Source of the DNA: Opitutales bacterium
GTDB lineage: Bacteria; Verrucomicrobiota; Verrucomicrobiia; Opitutales; UBA953
Assembly (NCBI GenBank): GCA_016463705.1
Contig: JAEMQU010000002.1
Location: 25,834 to 89,833, forward strand
Direction: 5' to 3'
Length of the DNA: 64,000 nucleotides
Shown: piece by piece, positions 26,405 to 35,099 of the stretch
Layout: each line of letters starts with the position of its first letter
How positions within the stretch are numbered: position 1 is the first letter of the stretch
Translations under genes and position numbers: made by a program
Notes under the pieces: model-generated
What the model was told of the DNA's origin: nothing
Databases searched by the model: none
Seen by the model: the letters and a program-made list of their open reading frames with translations, nothing else

Positions 26405-26448
26405 AGGTTATGGCTCTCGTTGACCCAGCTGCGAGAGGCTATTAACCT
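26405..26448 (+). promoter_or_regulatory. long imperfect hairpin before the ABC export operon
   Basis: AGGTTA (26405-26410) pairs with TAACCT (26443-26448), and CTCTCG (26414-26419) with CGAGAG (26432-26437). With TGG and GCTA pairing between them apart from small bulges, the whole forms a stem of about 15 pairs ending 14 bases before the permease ATG. There is no T-run, so it looks less like a terminator and more like a leader structure or mRNA end. Confidence 0.45.
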
Positions 26449-26462
26449 TAAGCCTAATAAAA

Positions 26463-27653
26463 ATGCTACGGCTTGCCCTTAATATGCTTTTTGGAGACAC
26501 CGCTAAATTGGCGATGCTTCTTTGTGGTTTAGCCTTTTCGGCGCTTTTAATGGCCCAACAATCGTCAGTGTTTTTCGGAATCATGAGTTGGACCTATACG
26601 CCCGTGGTCAACATCCGCGCCCATATTTGGGTGAGTGACCCGATGGTGGAACAAGCGAATGATGCTAAGCCGATGCGTGATACGGAATTGGGTCGAGTCC
26701 GCTCGGTGGATGGTGTGGCGTGGGCAGCTCCTCTACACACTTCATTTCTTCAGGCGCGCATGGTGGATGGTAATTTCAAATTAATTTCGATGGTCGGAAT
26801 TGATGCGGATACTTTTGCGGGGGCGCCCGCTCAACTGAGTCAGGGTCAGATCAACGACCTACGCTTACCTAATACGGTGATTGTGGATGAATGGGGTGCC
26901 CAACTGATGGGTCGTCAGGTCAAGGGTCCCGATGGAAAAATAACCAATGTGCCACTCAAGCCTGGCGACGTTTTTGAGATTAATGATATCGAGGCGCGGA
27001 TTGTGGGAATCTGTAAAGTGCGTCGCGCTTTTACGGGCGGACCGTTTGTTTACACAACTTATGATCGCGCCAAGTCATACACCTTGGGTGCGCGTAGAAC
27101 TCTAAGCTTTATGTTGGTTGAGCCGGTGGCTGGCGTAACCCCCACCGAACTTTGTCAGCGCATTGAAAATGAAACCGGACTTAAAGCCTGGACGACAGAT
27201 TCCGTGATTTGGGATTGGACGGATCGTAGTTTAGCCCGCGCCACCTTTTGGTGGTTCTGGAAAAATACCGGTATTCCGTTTTCCTTCGGTACTGCGGTTG
27301 CGCTCGGACTTTTTGTGGGCATCGCAATATCGGGCCAAACATTTTATTCCTTCGTTTTAGAAAACTTAAAATATTTTGCCGCCATTAAGGCGATGGGTGC
27401 AAGCATGCGTGTTTTATCAGCCATGTTATTTGTTCAGGCCATTACGGCTGGTTTAATTGGCTTTGGTTTGGGCGCGGGAATGGCTCAGGCGATTGGTCGC
27501 GTGATGATTGAAAAAGGCATGCCCCCGTTCGTCATGTTCCCTCAGATTTTAATTGCGACACTGGTGCTCACGATGGGCATTAGTTTCGTCTCCGCCATTA
27601 TTGGAATTATTAAGGTGTCGCGAGTCGATGCCGCCACAGTTTTCCGCGGATGA
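26463..27653 (+). CDS. ABC transporter permease, FtsX/MacB type
   Basis: This 396-residue permease has an N-terminal membrane segment (about 12-33), a large periplasmic domain (about 40-265), and three C-terminal spans (about 275-295, 315-345 and 360-390) of the FtsX family. Such proteins do not pump through a channel but couple ATP hydrolysis to periplasmic motion in MacB or LolCDE systems. It overlaps the ATPase gene by 4 bases (ATGA), and a membrane fusion protein and outer-membrane factor follow, so this is a tripartite export system of the MacAB-TolC kind with permease and ATPase on separate chains. Confidence 0.88.
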   Translation: MLRLALNMLFGDTAKLAMLLCGLAFSALLMAQQSSVFFGIMSWTYTPVVNIRAHIWVSDPMVEQANDAKPMRDTELGRVRSVDGVAWAAPLHTSFLQARMVDGNFKLISMVGIDADTFAGAPAQLSQGQINDLRLPNTVIVDEWGAQLMGRQVKGPDGKITNVPLKPGDVFEINDIEARIVGICKVRRAFTGGPFVYTTYDRAKSYTLGARRTLSFMLVEPVAGVTPTELCQRIENETGLKAWTTDSVIWDWTDRSLARATFWWFWKNTGIPFSFGTAVALGLFVGIAISGQTFYSFVLENLKYFAAIKAMGASMRVLSAMLFVQAITAGLIGFGLGAGMAQAIGRVMIEKGMPPFVMFPQILIATLVLTMGISFVSAIIGIIKVSRVDAATVFRG

Positions 27654-28375
27654 ACACTCACCCCTCTATTGCCGTCGCCGCTCGCCAGGTGGATATTTCT
27701 TTTGGATCAGAAGAAGCTAAAGTGATTGCCCTCAATCATACCGATTTTTCCGCACGGACGGGTGAGTTGATTATGTTGGTGGGTCCATCGGGATGTGGTA
27801 AAACAACATTACTTTCGGTGATTGCGGGAACCCTTACACCTCAAGCGGGTGAAATTGAAGTATTTGGTCAGCGACTTGATGGCTTAAGCCAAGAAGAACT
27901 CACCACCTTTCGCCGAAAAAATCTCGGATTCGTTTTTCAGTCCTTTAATTTAATTCCGACACTTTCGGTGGTCGAGAATGTGATGATACCCTTATTAATC
28001 CAAGGAGCTAGTCACTCAGCCGCTAAAAAGAAAGCCATAGAAATTTTAGAAAAAGTCGGATTAAAAGGAAGAGAAGAAGGAAAGCCTAATGCACTCTCGG
28101 GAGGCCAACAACAACGGGTAGCCATTGCGCGTGCCTTAGTCCACGAACCCCCCTTATTAATTTGCGATGAACCTACCTCGGCGCTCGATAAAGATACCGG
28201 TGCCCAAATTATGGAAATGATTAGAGAACTTTCCCGTGCGCCCAACCGATGTGTCGTGGTGGTAACTCACGATTTTCGAATATTTAAATACGCCGATCGT
28301 ATTGCCGAAATGGAAGATGGAAAAATAAAACGCGTGGTTGATGATCCGCGAACGCTCGACGCTAATTACCTTTAA
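27650..28375 (+). CDS. ABC transporter ATPase, LolD/MacB type
   Basis: The 241-residue ATPase contains Walker A GPSGCGKTT, the signature LSGGQQQRVAIARAL, Walker B LLICDEPTSALD and the H-loop His in VVTHDFRIF. The VFQSFNLIPTLSVVENV segment is typical of MacB/LolD-type ATPases. It overlaps the permease gene by 4 bases, and the membrane fusion protein gene follows by 7 bases. Confidence 0.95.
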   Translation: MNTHPSIAVAARQVDISFGSEEAKVIALNHTDFSARTGELIMLVGPSGCGKTTLLSVIAGTLTPQAGEIEVFGQRLDGLSQEELTTFRRKNLGFVFQSFNLIPTLSVVENVMIPLLIQGASHSAAKKKAIEILEKVGLKGREEGKPNALSGGQQQRVAIARALVHEPPLLICDEPTSALDKDTGAQIMEMIRELSRAPNRCVVVVTHDFRIFKYADRIAEMEDGKIKRVVDDPRTLDANYL

Positions 28376-28382
28376 CAAAACC

Positions 28383-29318
28383 ATGTTCAAAAAACGAATC
28401 ATTCTTATTATTATAGCGATCGCCGGCGCGATTGCTGCCTTTCAATTAACCCGTGGAACGGCCACGGAACCCGCCATCAAACCCCCGCCCTACGAGCCCG
28501 CAGTGAGAGATAAGAATGGTTTAATTTCTGCTGCTGGTTTGGTCGAATCCCTATCTGAAAACACTTCGGTGGGTTCACCTAATTCGGGCACCGTTGTAGT
28601 TGTTCATGTTAAAGTTTGGGACAAAATTAAGGCGGGTCAGTCTTTGCTCACTTTAGATGGACGTGAATTAAACGCGCAGCTCGAAGTACAAAATGCCGCG
28701 GTTACCGCAGCGGAATCTGCCGCGGAACGGGCTATCGATCAGGCGAAGCGCTGGACCAGTATTAAAGACAGTGGAGCCGTCAGTGCTTCCGATTTAATTA
28801 ATTATCAATTAGCAGCCAAAGAGGCCCAAGCAAAATTAAATCTAGCCCGAGCTCAGGCCGATCAACTTAAAGTGATGATTGATCGCTTGGTTATCCGCTC
28901 GCCCATCGATGCCACCGTTTTACAAGTGAATGTCAGGGTAGGGGAGTTTGTGGCTGCAGGTATGAAAGCTCCGGTGATTTTAGGTAATATAGAGCAATTA
29001 CAAATTCGTTGTGATGTAGACGAACAGTTAGCAACCCGAGTGCGGGAAGGTTTACCTGCGAAAGGATATCTTAAGGGAGAAAGTACCCGGGTGGGTGCGG
29101 GCGATCGAGCGATTCCGTTAAAGTTCCTAAGAATCGAGCCTTTTGTTATTCCAAAAGTTTCTTTAACGGGTGCCAGTATTGAGCGCGTAGACACACGGGT
29201 GCTTCAAGTCATTTACCAATTTGATAGACCTGCCGACCACAATATTTTCGTCGGACAGCAAATGGATGTTTATATCGACACTTCAAAATCTTCACCTGCG
29301 AATGAAGCGGCTAAATAA
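28383..29318 (+). CDS. HlyD-family periplasmic membrane fusion protein
   Basis: The 311-residue adaptor starts at the ATG at 28383 (MFKKRIILIII), which gives a membrane anchor in residues 3-22; the longer frame upstream lies inside the ATPase gene. It has two biotinyl-lipoyl-like halves (about 60-95 and 190-215), joined by a coiled-coil hairpin (about 100-175), and a beta-barrel region after. It bridges the inner-membrane ABC pair to the outer-membrane factor encoded next, with a 17-base overlap. Confidence 0.9.
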   Translation: MFKKRIILIIIAIAGAIAAFQLTRGTATEPAIKPPPYEPAVRDKNGLISAAGLVESLSENTSVGSPNSGTVVVVHVKVWDKIKAGQSLLTLDGRELNAQLEVQNAAVTAAESAAERAIDQAKRWTSIKDSGAVSASDLINYQLAAKEAQAKLNLARAQADQLKVMIDRLVIRSPIDATVLQVNVRVGEFVAAGMKAPVILGNIEQLQIRCDVDEQLATRVREGLPAKGYLKGESTRVGAGDRAIPLKFLRIEPFVIPKVSLTGASIERVDTRVLQVIYQFDRPADHNIFVGQQMDVYIDTSKSSPANEAAK

Positions 29319-30702
29319 AAAGTTTTTAATTATATCTGCCTTACTCTTAGTGGGGTGTGCCCATGAGGCAGCCGTACGACCCGACGGTTTGACGCCGGTG
29401 AGTGAGTTCTCCAATAAGATATCTGAAGGTAAGGTTGCCGACGCCCAATGGTGGAAATCTTTTAAGGACACTAACCTCGATGCTTTAATAGAGAGAGCTC
29501 TTAAGGCTAATCCGGACTTGGCTATTGCTCAGGCACACTGGCGCGAAGCTCGTGCGAGAGTGGCGGCAGTAAATGCTCAACTCCTTCCCCGTGTTGACGC
29601 GCAGGGTTCCTATCAATCCAATCGAACCTCTGCAGAATCAGGTAAAAACTTTCCAGGGATGCCTCGTCGGTTTGATACTTTAACGGTGGGTGGTCAGGTA
29701 AATTGGGAAATAGATTTTTGGGATAAAAATAAACTCAGTTCGGAGTCGGCCATCGCTGAAGCGGTCGCCGCCGGCTACAGTGTCGAAAACGCCAAGGTGT
29801 CTCTCGTCGCTGAAGTGTCCCGACTTTGGTTTGCGATTCAATCAGCCCGCATTGATGCCGAATGTTTATCGGATGAGTTTAAAGCTCGTTACCGTGAAAT
29901 GGAAATAATTGAGAAAGCAGTGAATGCTGGATTACTTTCTACCGATCCGCTTTCCACCGTTCAATTGGCCGCGGCCCAGGCAAAATTAGATATGTCGAAT
30001 GCGGCCCGACGACTGGCCGCGTATGAGTCAGCCCTTCGCGCTTTGATAGGTGCGTCGCAAACGGAGAAACTTCCTGCCACGATTTCAACGGAAGTAAAAA
30101 TTAAAAAAGAGCGACCCAACTTTAGTGCCGGGATTCCATCGCAACTTTTATTAAGCCGACCTGATTTAGCAGCGGCCTCAATGAAATTAGATTCTGCCAT
30201 GGCTCGCGAGGGTGTCGCCCGTTCGGATTTTTATCCATCGGTGACTCTCAATGGCCAGTTAGGTTGGCAGGCCGATCCCGCCTCCAAAATTGGTAAAGGG
30301 TCTTCGGGTTTTTGGTCTTTAATGCCCGCGGTTGATATCCCTTTGTTTGATGGCGATCGCAGGGAGTCGCAGCTTGAAGTAGCGCGCGCACGGATTGATT
30401 TAGCAGGTGCTGAATGGCGCAAGGCCATACTCAATGCGTTTCGTGAAGTTGAAGTCACGCTCGTTGATATAAAAGAATTAGAAGAAGAAGTTAAATTAGC
30501 CGAAAGAGTTTTGGAAGCAGTGACTCAACGATTAGAAAACGCCAAAACACGATACACTGCTGGTGTTGCTGATGAACGCGAAGTAGTGATTGCGATGCGC
30601 GATCTCGCTTTAGCCCGTCGCACCCACGCCACCTTGGAATTTGAAATTTGTCAGGCCACCGTAAGTCTCGCCGCCGCCACCGGTGGCGGATGGAAGAAAT
30701 AA
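29302..30702 (+). CDS. outer-membrane efflux lipoprotein, NodT/OprM type
   Basis: The 466-residue protein begins at the ATG at 29302 with a lipoprotein signal (LLLVGC, lipid-carrying Cys at 19) and has the two outer-membrane-efflux repeats, with PDLAIAQAHWREARARV in the first and RREVEVTL-like helices (AFREVEVTL) in the second. It forms the TolC-like exit duct for the ABC system encoded just before. The start overlaps the fusion-protein gene. A bidirectional terminator follows. Confidence 0.9.
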   Translation: MKRLNKKFLIISALLLVGCAHEAAVRPDGLTPVSEFSNKISEGKVADAQWWKSFKDTNLDALIERALKANPDLAIAQAHWREARARVAAVNAQLLPRVDAQGSYQSNRTSAESGKNFPGMPRRFDTLTVGGQVNWEIDFWDKNKLSSESAIAEAVAAGYSVENAKVSLVAEVSRLWFAIQSARIDAECLSDEFKARYREMEIIEKAVNAGLLSTDPLSTVQLAAAQAKLDMSNAARRLAAYESALRALIGASQTEKLPATISTEVKIKKERPNFSAGIPSQLLLSRPDLAAASMKLDSAMAREGVARSDFYPSVTLNGQLGWQADPASKIGKGSSGFWSLMPAVDIPLFDGDRRESQLEVARARIDLAGAEWRKAILNAFREVEVTLVDIKELEEEVKLAERVLEAVTQRLENAKTRYTAGVADEREVVIAMRDLALARRTHATLEFEICQATVSLAAATGGGWKK

Positions 30703-30729
30703 AAAAACCCCAGTTCTCTGGGGCTTTTG
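30703..30729. terminator. bidirectional intrinsic terminator between the export operon and gnd
   Basis: CCCCAG-TTCT-CTGGGG (30708-30723) is flanked by seven As on the left and a CTTTTGTTT tract on the right. It can end the export operon on the plus strand, and gnd on the minus strand with a run of seven T. Confidence 0.9.
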
Positions 30730-30739
30730 TTTAAAGCGG

Positions 30740-32236
30740 TTAAGCTTTAATTTGTGGACGCTTAGGATCTGGCCAATCGATGTGGAAGAACTCACCACGT
30801 GGCTTATCAGTACGCTCGTAAGTGTGAGCGCCAAAGAAGTCGCGTTGTCCTTGTAATAGATTTTGAGGTAAGCGCTCGGTGCGGTAAGAATCAAAATAAG
30901 ATAATGAAGAGCCTAAAGTAGGAACAGGAATTCCATGCTTCACGGCTAACGCAATGACTTTGCGCCAATTCTTTTGAGCCTTCTTCACGGTCTTCTTGAA
31001 GTAAGGATCGAGGAGGAGGTTAGCTAATTTAGATTTCTTACCAAAGGCTTCAGTGATTTTTTGCAGGAAGCTTGCCCGGATGATACAACCACCGCGCCAG
31101 ATTTGGGCGATTTCACCGAAGTTAAGTTTCCAATTATATTCCTTTTGCGCTTCGCGCATTAATTGGAAGCCTTGAGAGTAAGAACAAATCTTGGAGCAAT
31201 AAAGCGCGTCACGAATTTGTTCGATGACTTTCGCTTTATCAGGATTGGTCATCGCGCGCTTGGGTCCACGAAGGGCTTTAGCGGCCGCCACGCGTTCTTC
31301 TTTCACCGCGGATAAGCAGCGAGCGAAAACCGCTTCAGCAATGGTTGGAGCGGCCACACCCATATCGAGTGCGTTGGCGCTGGTCCATTTACCAGTTCCT
31401 TTTTGTCCGGCGGTATCAAGGATAACGTCTACTAAGGGTACGCCCGTTTCAGGATCTTTTTGTTTTAAAACCTTCGCGGTGATTTCGATTAAGAAAGAAT
31501 TTAAATCACCCTTATTCCACTCTTCAAATACTGTACCAATTTCGTTTGGGGTCATGCCGAGGAGGCCACGCATTAAATCGTAAGCTTCGCAGATCATTTG
31601 CATGTCGCCGTACTCGATGCCGTTGTGAACCATCTTCACGTAGTGGCCGGCACCATCAGTACCGATGTGGGCAACGCAAGGAACGCCCCCTTTGATTGGC
31701 TTGCCTGGTTTTCCACCAGTGAGTTCAACGCCCGTTTGAGCGTCTACTTTAGAAGCTACTGCTTCCCAAATAGGTTTTAATTCTTCCCAAGCTTTAATAT
31801 CGCCACCGGGCATTAATGATGGACCGAAGCGGGCACCTTCTTCGCCGCCCGATACGCCAGATCCGATGAAGCGAAGACCTTTCGCCTTGAGTTCGCGTTC
31901 ACGACGAATCGTGTCGGTCCAAAGAGCATTACCGCCGTCAATGATGATATCGTCTTTTTCAAAAACTGAAGCGAGCTCGTTGATCACCGCGTCGGTTGGA
32001 GCGCCGGCCTTAACAAGGATGACGGCTTTGCGTGGCTTCTTTAATGAAGCGGCAAAGTCTTTCATCGTCGCACAGCCCAAAAGTTTACCGGGAGTGCTGG
32101 GATTTTCTTTTACAAACTCGTCCGTTTTAGCGGTCGTACGATTGTAGACAGAAATCGCGAAACCGTGGTCCGCGATGTTAAGGGCGAGATTCTGACCCAT
32201 GACGGCCAGACCAATGAGACCAATGTCGGATTGCAT
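30740..32236 (-). CDS. gnd: 6-phosphogluconate dehydrogenase, decarboxylating
   Basis: Gnd makes ribulose 5-phosphate and NADPH in the oxidative pentose phosphate pathway. The 498-residue protein has the NADP-binding [18 protein letters not shown], the substrate-binding [21 protein letters not shown] (partly) and catalytic [13 protein letters not shown], and its length fits the homodimeric long form. The start is the ATG at 32236. It converges on the export operon across a terminator. Confidence 0.97.
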   Translation of the reverse strand: MQSDIGLIGLAVMGQNLALNIADHGFAISVYNRTTAKTDEFVKENPSTPGKLLGCATMKDFAASLKKPRKAVILVKAGAPTDAVINELASVFEKDDIIIDGGNALWTDTIRRERELKAKGLRFIGSGVSGGEEGARFGPSLMPGGDIKAWEELKPIWEAVASKVDAQTGVELTGGKPGKPIKGGVPCVAHIGTDGAGHYVKMVHNGIEYGDMQMICEAYDLMRGLLGMTPNEIGTVFEEWNKGDLNSFLIEITAKVLKQKDPETGVPLVDVILDTAGQKGTGKWTSANALDMGVAAPTIAEAVFARCLSAVKEERVAAAKALRGPKRAMTNPDKAKVIEQIRDALYCSKICSYSQGFQLMREAQKEYNWKLNFGEIAQIWRGGCIIRASFLQKITEAFGKKSKLANLLLDPYFKKTVKKAQKNWRKVIALAVKHGIPVPTLGSSLSYFDSYRTERLPQNLLQGQRDFFGAHTYERTDKPRGEFFHIDWPDPKRPQIKA

Positions 32237-32243
32237 AAGTGAC

Positions 32244-32271
32244 CCATCGCAATCTTCGGGACCCCCGATGG
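32244..32271 (-). promoter_or_regulatory. inverted repeat in the gnd leader
   Basis: CCATCG (32244-32249) and CGATGG (32266-32271) can pair around TCGGG/CCCGA. It lies 8 to 35 bases before the gnd start. It could be a leader hairpin or an operator; nothing further can be said. Confidence 0.25.
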
Positions 32272-32361
32272 CAAACCAGAAAAGACCCTTTTTGAGTGTT
32301 TTTGAGGGAAAATTGCGCCGGCCGACCCCTTTCCCCTCGCTTCAGCCTAAACTGTCTTATT

Positions 32362-32367
32362 TATAAT
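32362..32367 (+). promoter_or_regulatory. -10 box TATAAT for coaC, near-leaderless
   Basis: A perfect TATAAT at 32362-32367 lies 6 bases before the ATG at 32374, so the start of transcription would fall on or next to the start codon. No -35 box at 17 bases is clear. A leaderless mRNA is the simplest reading. Confidence 0.45.
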
Positions 32368-32373
32368 GACGCT

Positions 32374-32922
32374 ATGTCTCATTTAGCAGGCAAACGCATA
32401 GTGCTCGGTGTTACCGGTTCGATTGCGGCCTACAAAGCCGCCGATCTGACATCTCAACTCATTAAATACGGGGCAGATGTGCAGGTGGTTATGACCAGAG
32501 GGGCTACCCAATTTATAACCCCGATGACTTTACAGGTTCTATCTAAGAACCCGGTAGGGGTTGATATTTGGGAAGAAGGAAAAAGTTCAGTCCCCGGCCA
32601 CATCGAAATCGCTGATTCCGCGGATTTGTTTCTCGTCGCTCCACTGTCGGCAAACGTCCTGGCCGAATTTGCTCACGGCCTGGCTCCCGATTTACTGACT
32701 TCCATTTATTTAGCGACCCGTTGTCCGGTGGTCTTAGCTCCCGCAATGAACGGAAAAATGTATGAACACGCAGCTACCCAAGCTAATATTAAAACCTTAA
32801 AAGCACGTGGACATGTGATGATCGACCCCGTGGAAGGGATGTTGGCTTGTGGTTATGAAGGTAATGGAAAACTCGCGCCGGTGGACGAAATTATCAGCCG
32901 CGTTTTATCAATTTTAGGATAG
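32374..32922 (+). CDS. coaC: phosphopantothenoylcysteine decarboxylase (CoaC-type flavoprotein), single-domain
   Basis: This 182-residue HFCD-fold flavoprotein matches the N-terminal (CoaC) half of CoaBC: GVTGSIAAYKA, catalytic His76 (GHIEIA), PAMN at 123-126 and the substrate-clamping Cys159 in LACGYEGNG. It decarboxylates 4'-phosphopantothenoylcysteine in coenzyme A synthesis. The CoaB ligase half is missing here and must be elsewhere, as in bacteria with separate genes. I start at 32374 (MSHLAGKRI); the longer frame upstream has no family-like sequence. queG follows after 3 bases. Confidence 0.88.
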   Translation: MSHLAGKRIVLGVTGSIAAYKAADLTSQLIKYGADVQVVMTRGATQFITPMTLQVLSKNPVGVDIWEEGKSSVPGHIEIADSADLFLVAPLSANVLAEFAHGLAPDLLTSIYLATRCPVVLAPAMNGKMYEHAATQANIKTLKARGHVMIDPVEGMLACGYEGNGKLAPVDEIISRVLSILG

Positions 32923-32925
32923 TTT

Positions 32926-33933
32926 ATGGATGCAAAAGCACTGCGGGAAAACCTGCGGGCCGAGGCCTTAGCATTGGGGTTTGATGTCTTTGGCGTCGCT
33001 CCGATTGAGGCTGATGTGAAGGCAGACTATTTCAAAAAATGGATCGCCGATGGCATGCACGGCGAAATGGAATGGATGGCAAAAGATACCGAACGCCGAA
33101 CAGAAGTAACCCGAGTTTTACCTGAAGCTCAGAGTATTATCGTAGTGGGATTAAATTATTATCAGCCACAACCCAACCCGAATTACCAAATCGCGAAATA
33201 CGCGCTCGGTCAGGATTATCATAATATCATTACGAAAAAATTAAGAAAGCTTTGTACGGTTATGCGAACATTAGGTGGTGCGCAAAAACCTTATGTTGAT
33301 ACCGGACCCGTTTTAGAAAAACCTTTAGCCGTTGCGGCGGGATTAGGTTGGCAGGGAAAAAGCACCATAATTTTACAGCCCGAATTTGGCACCTGGTTGT
33401 TTTTGGGAATTATTATAACCACACTAAAATTAGAATCATCTTCGCCCGCGATTAATCGGTGTGGAAGTTGTACGAGGTGCATTACCGCCTGTCCCACCTC
33501 TGCGATTATTGCCCCGTATAAACTAGATGCGCGTAAATGTTTAGCCTACCTAACCATCGAGCATAAAGGCCCAATTCCTGTGGAGTATCGCAAGCCGCTC
33601 GGTAACAGAATATTTGGTTGTGACGATTGCCTTGATGTCTGTCCGTGGAATAAATGGGCCAAGGAAACAAAAGAAAATAAATTTAAAGCCCGTCCGCAGC
33701 CAATTCTCAAAGAAACGCTCTCCTGGAGTGAAGCAGATTTTTTAAATCAATTTAGGGGTACGCCCGTAAAACGCTTAGGTTTATTAAGGTGGTGGAGAAA
33801 TGCCTTAACTGTCATGGGAAATACAGGAACGCCGGGAGATCTTGAGGCCATCGGACGATTAGTAAATCACGCCGACCCTATGGTGTCCGAACACGCGTGT
33901 TGGGCGCGTGATCAAATTCTTTCTCGGAATTAA
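32926..33933 (+). CDS. queG: epoxyqueuosine reductase
   Basis: QueG reduces epoxyqueuosine to queuosine in tRNA using cobalamin and two [4Fe-4S] clusters. The ligands are seen at CGSCTRCITACP (from Cys179) and CDDCLDVCPWN (from Cys232), with a flavin/cobalamin-type N-terminal domain (VVGLNYYQP). At 335 residues it is a little shorter than the Escherichia coli protein (379), lacking the C-terminal HEAT-like tail. It follows coaC by 3 bases. Confidence 0.94.
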   Translation: MDAKALRENLRAEALALGFDVFGVAPIEADVKADYFKKWIADGMHGEMEWMAKDTERRTEVTRVLPEAQSIIVVGLNYYQPQPNPNYQIAKYALGQDYHNIITKKLRKLCTVMRTLGGAQKPYVDTGPVLEKPLAVAAGLGWQGKSTIILQPEFGTWLFLGIIITTLKLESSSPAINRCGSCTRCITACPTSAIIAPYKLDARKCLAYLTIEHKGPIPVEYRKPLGNRIFGCDDCLDVCPWNKWAKETKENKFKARPQPILKETLSWSEADFLNQFRGTPVKRLGLLRWWRNALTVMGNTGTPGDLEAIGRLVNHADPMVSEHACWARDQILSRN

Positions 33934-33978
33934 CCTCCTTGGTTGCACCCGAGGTCTTGTTTCTGCTAATCTTCCGCC

Positions 33979-34509
33979 GTGTCCCTAGCTCAAGCTTATC
34001 TCGTTTTAGCCGCTATCCTTCTACTATCTGGTGGGTTAGTTTATTTTAATGCGCCTATTTTAAAATCATTTCGTCGTGATAAGTTTGCTACCATTATTCT
34101 TTTAATCGCGGCGGTGGGTTGGTTTGGTTTTCATCTTTTGCATTTACCTGAGCCCGACCTCGCCGGTCTGCCGCGTGAGATTATTGTCTGGGTCTTTGTT
34201 ATCGCCGGTCTTTTAGCTTATTTTACAATGCCCGATTTTTTATCGGTACGCGCGCTCGGGGTCTTAATGCTTTTTACGGCCCGCCAAACGCTCGATGCAG
34301 GGTATCGTCAATTGCCTTACAGTTTATTAGATGCCAGTATCAGTTACGCCTTTTTAGTTATATTAGGATTATGGTGGGCGATGTCGCCCGTCGCATTCAA
34401 TAAACAGTGTGATTGGATTTTAGAAAAACCCGCCCGCTCTAAGACTCTCGGAATCTTTTTCTTTGTCACTGGCTTAGCCTGTCTCTTGCAAATTAAATTT
34501 ATTCCGTGA
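33979..34509 (+). CDS. unknown membrane protein upstream of gmk
   Basis: This 176-residue protein is not recognised. It has about five hydrophobic segments (about 5-22, 35-52, 68-86, 118-136 and 155-172) with charged loops, starting from GTG. It overlaps the gmk start by 4 bases (GTGA), so it is translated with guanylate kinase, but nothing in its sequence shows why. Confidence 0.65.
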   Translation: MSLAQAYLVLAAILLLSGGLVYFNAPILKSFRRDKFATIILLIAAVGWFGFHLLHLPEPDLAGLPREIIVWVFVIAGLLAYFTMPDFLSVRALGVLMLFTARQTLDAGYRQLPYSLLDASISYAFLVILGLWWAMSPVAFNKQCDWILEKPARSKTLGIFFFVTGLACLLQIKFIP

Positions 34510-35099
34510 ATCGCCCCCTTTTAATTGTCGTCTCGGGCCCTGCTGGCAGTGGGAAGACAACGTTATGCATGCGGTTAACCGAATCGTATCCACAATTCAT
34601 TCATCGGGTGATCACCTGTACCACTCGCCCGCCACGCGTCGGAGAAATTGACGGTGAAGATTATCATTTTTTAACCCGCCAGGAGTTTGAAGCGCAATAT
34701 GCAGAGGGTAAATTTTTAGAAAAAGCGGTGGTCCACCATAATTTATATGGATGTCGCAAACAGGACATCGCCAAGCATCTGAGTGCCGGGTACGACGCCT
34801 TGCTCAATGTAGATGTGCAGGGAGCTGCTTCGATTCGCAACCAAGCGGAAAGCGATAAGAGCTTAGCGGAATCACTTGTCACAGTTTTTGTCAGAGTAAC
34901 GGATCCCGTTGAATTACGTCGCCGACTGACGGGTCGTGGCACGGATCCGGTTGACGAAATCGATCGTCGTGTTGCTGCCTCGGAATATGAATTACAACAC
35001 GCGGGTCATTATCAGCATGTAATTGAGAGCGGTCCCAAGGAGGCCGATTTCTTGGAATTAAATAAAATTTACCTCCACGAGAAAAAAAGTAGGGTATGA
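34506..35099 (+). CDS. gmk: guanylate kinase
   Basis: Gmk phosphorylates GMP to GDP. The 197-residue protein begins with GTG and has the P-loop GPAGSGKT at 11-18, TTRPPRVGEIDGEDYHFL for GMP binding, NVDVQGA, and FVRVTDPVELRRRLTGRGTD in the lid. It overlaps the upstream membrane gene and the downstream polX gene by 4 bases each. Confidence 0.96.
   Translation: MNRPLLIVVSGPAGSGKTTLCMRLTESYPQFIHRVITCTTRPPRVGEIDGEDYHFLTRQEFEAQYAEGKFLEKAVVHHNLYGCRKQDIAKHLSAGYDALLNVDVQGAASIRNQAESDKSLAESLVTVFVRVTDPVELRRRLTGRGTDPVDEIDRRVAASEYELQHAGHYQHVIESGPKEADFLELNKIYLHEKKSRV

Noticed and set aside
33934-33978. A terminator between queG and the membrane gene (ACCTC/GAGGT)
   Set aside because: Five base pairs with a 13-base loop and no continuous T-run; too weak.
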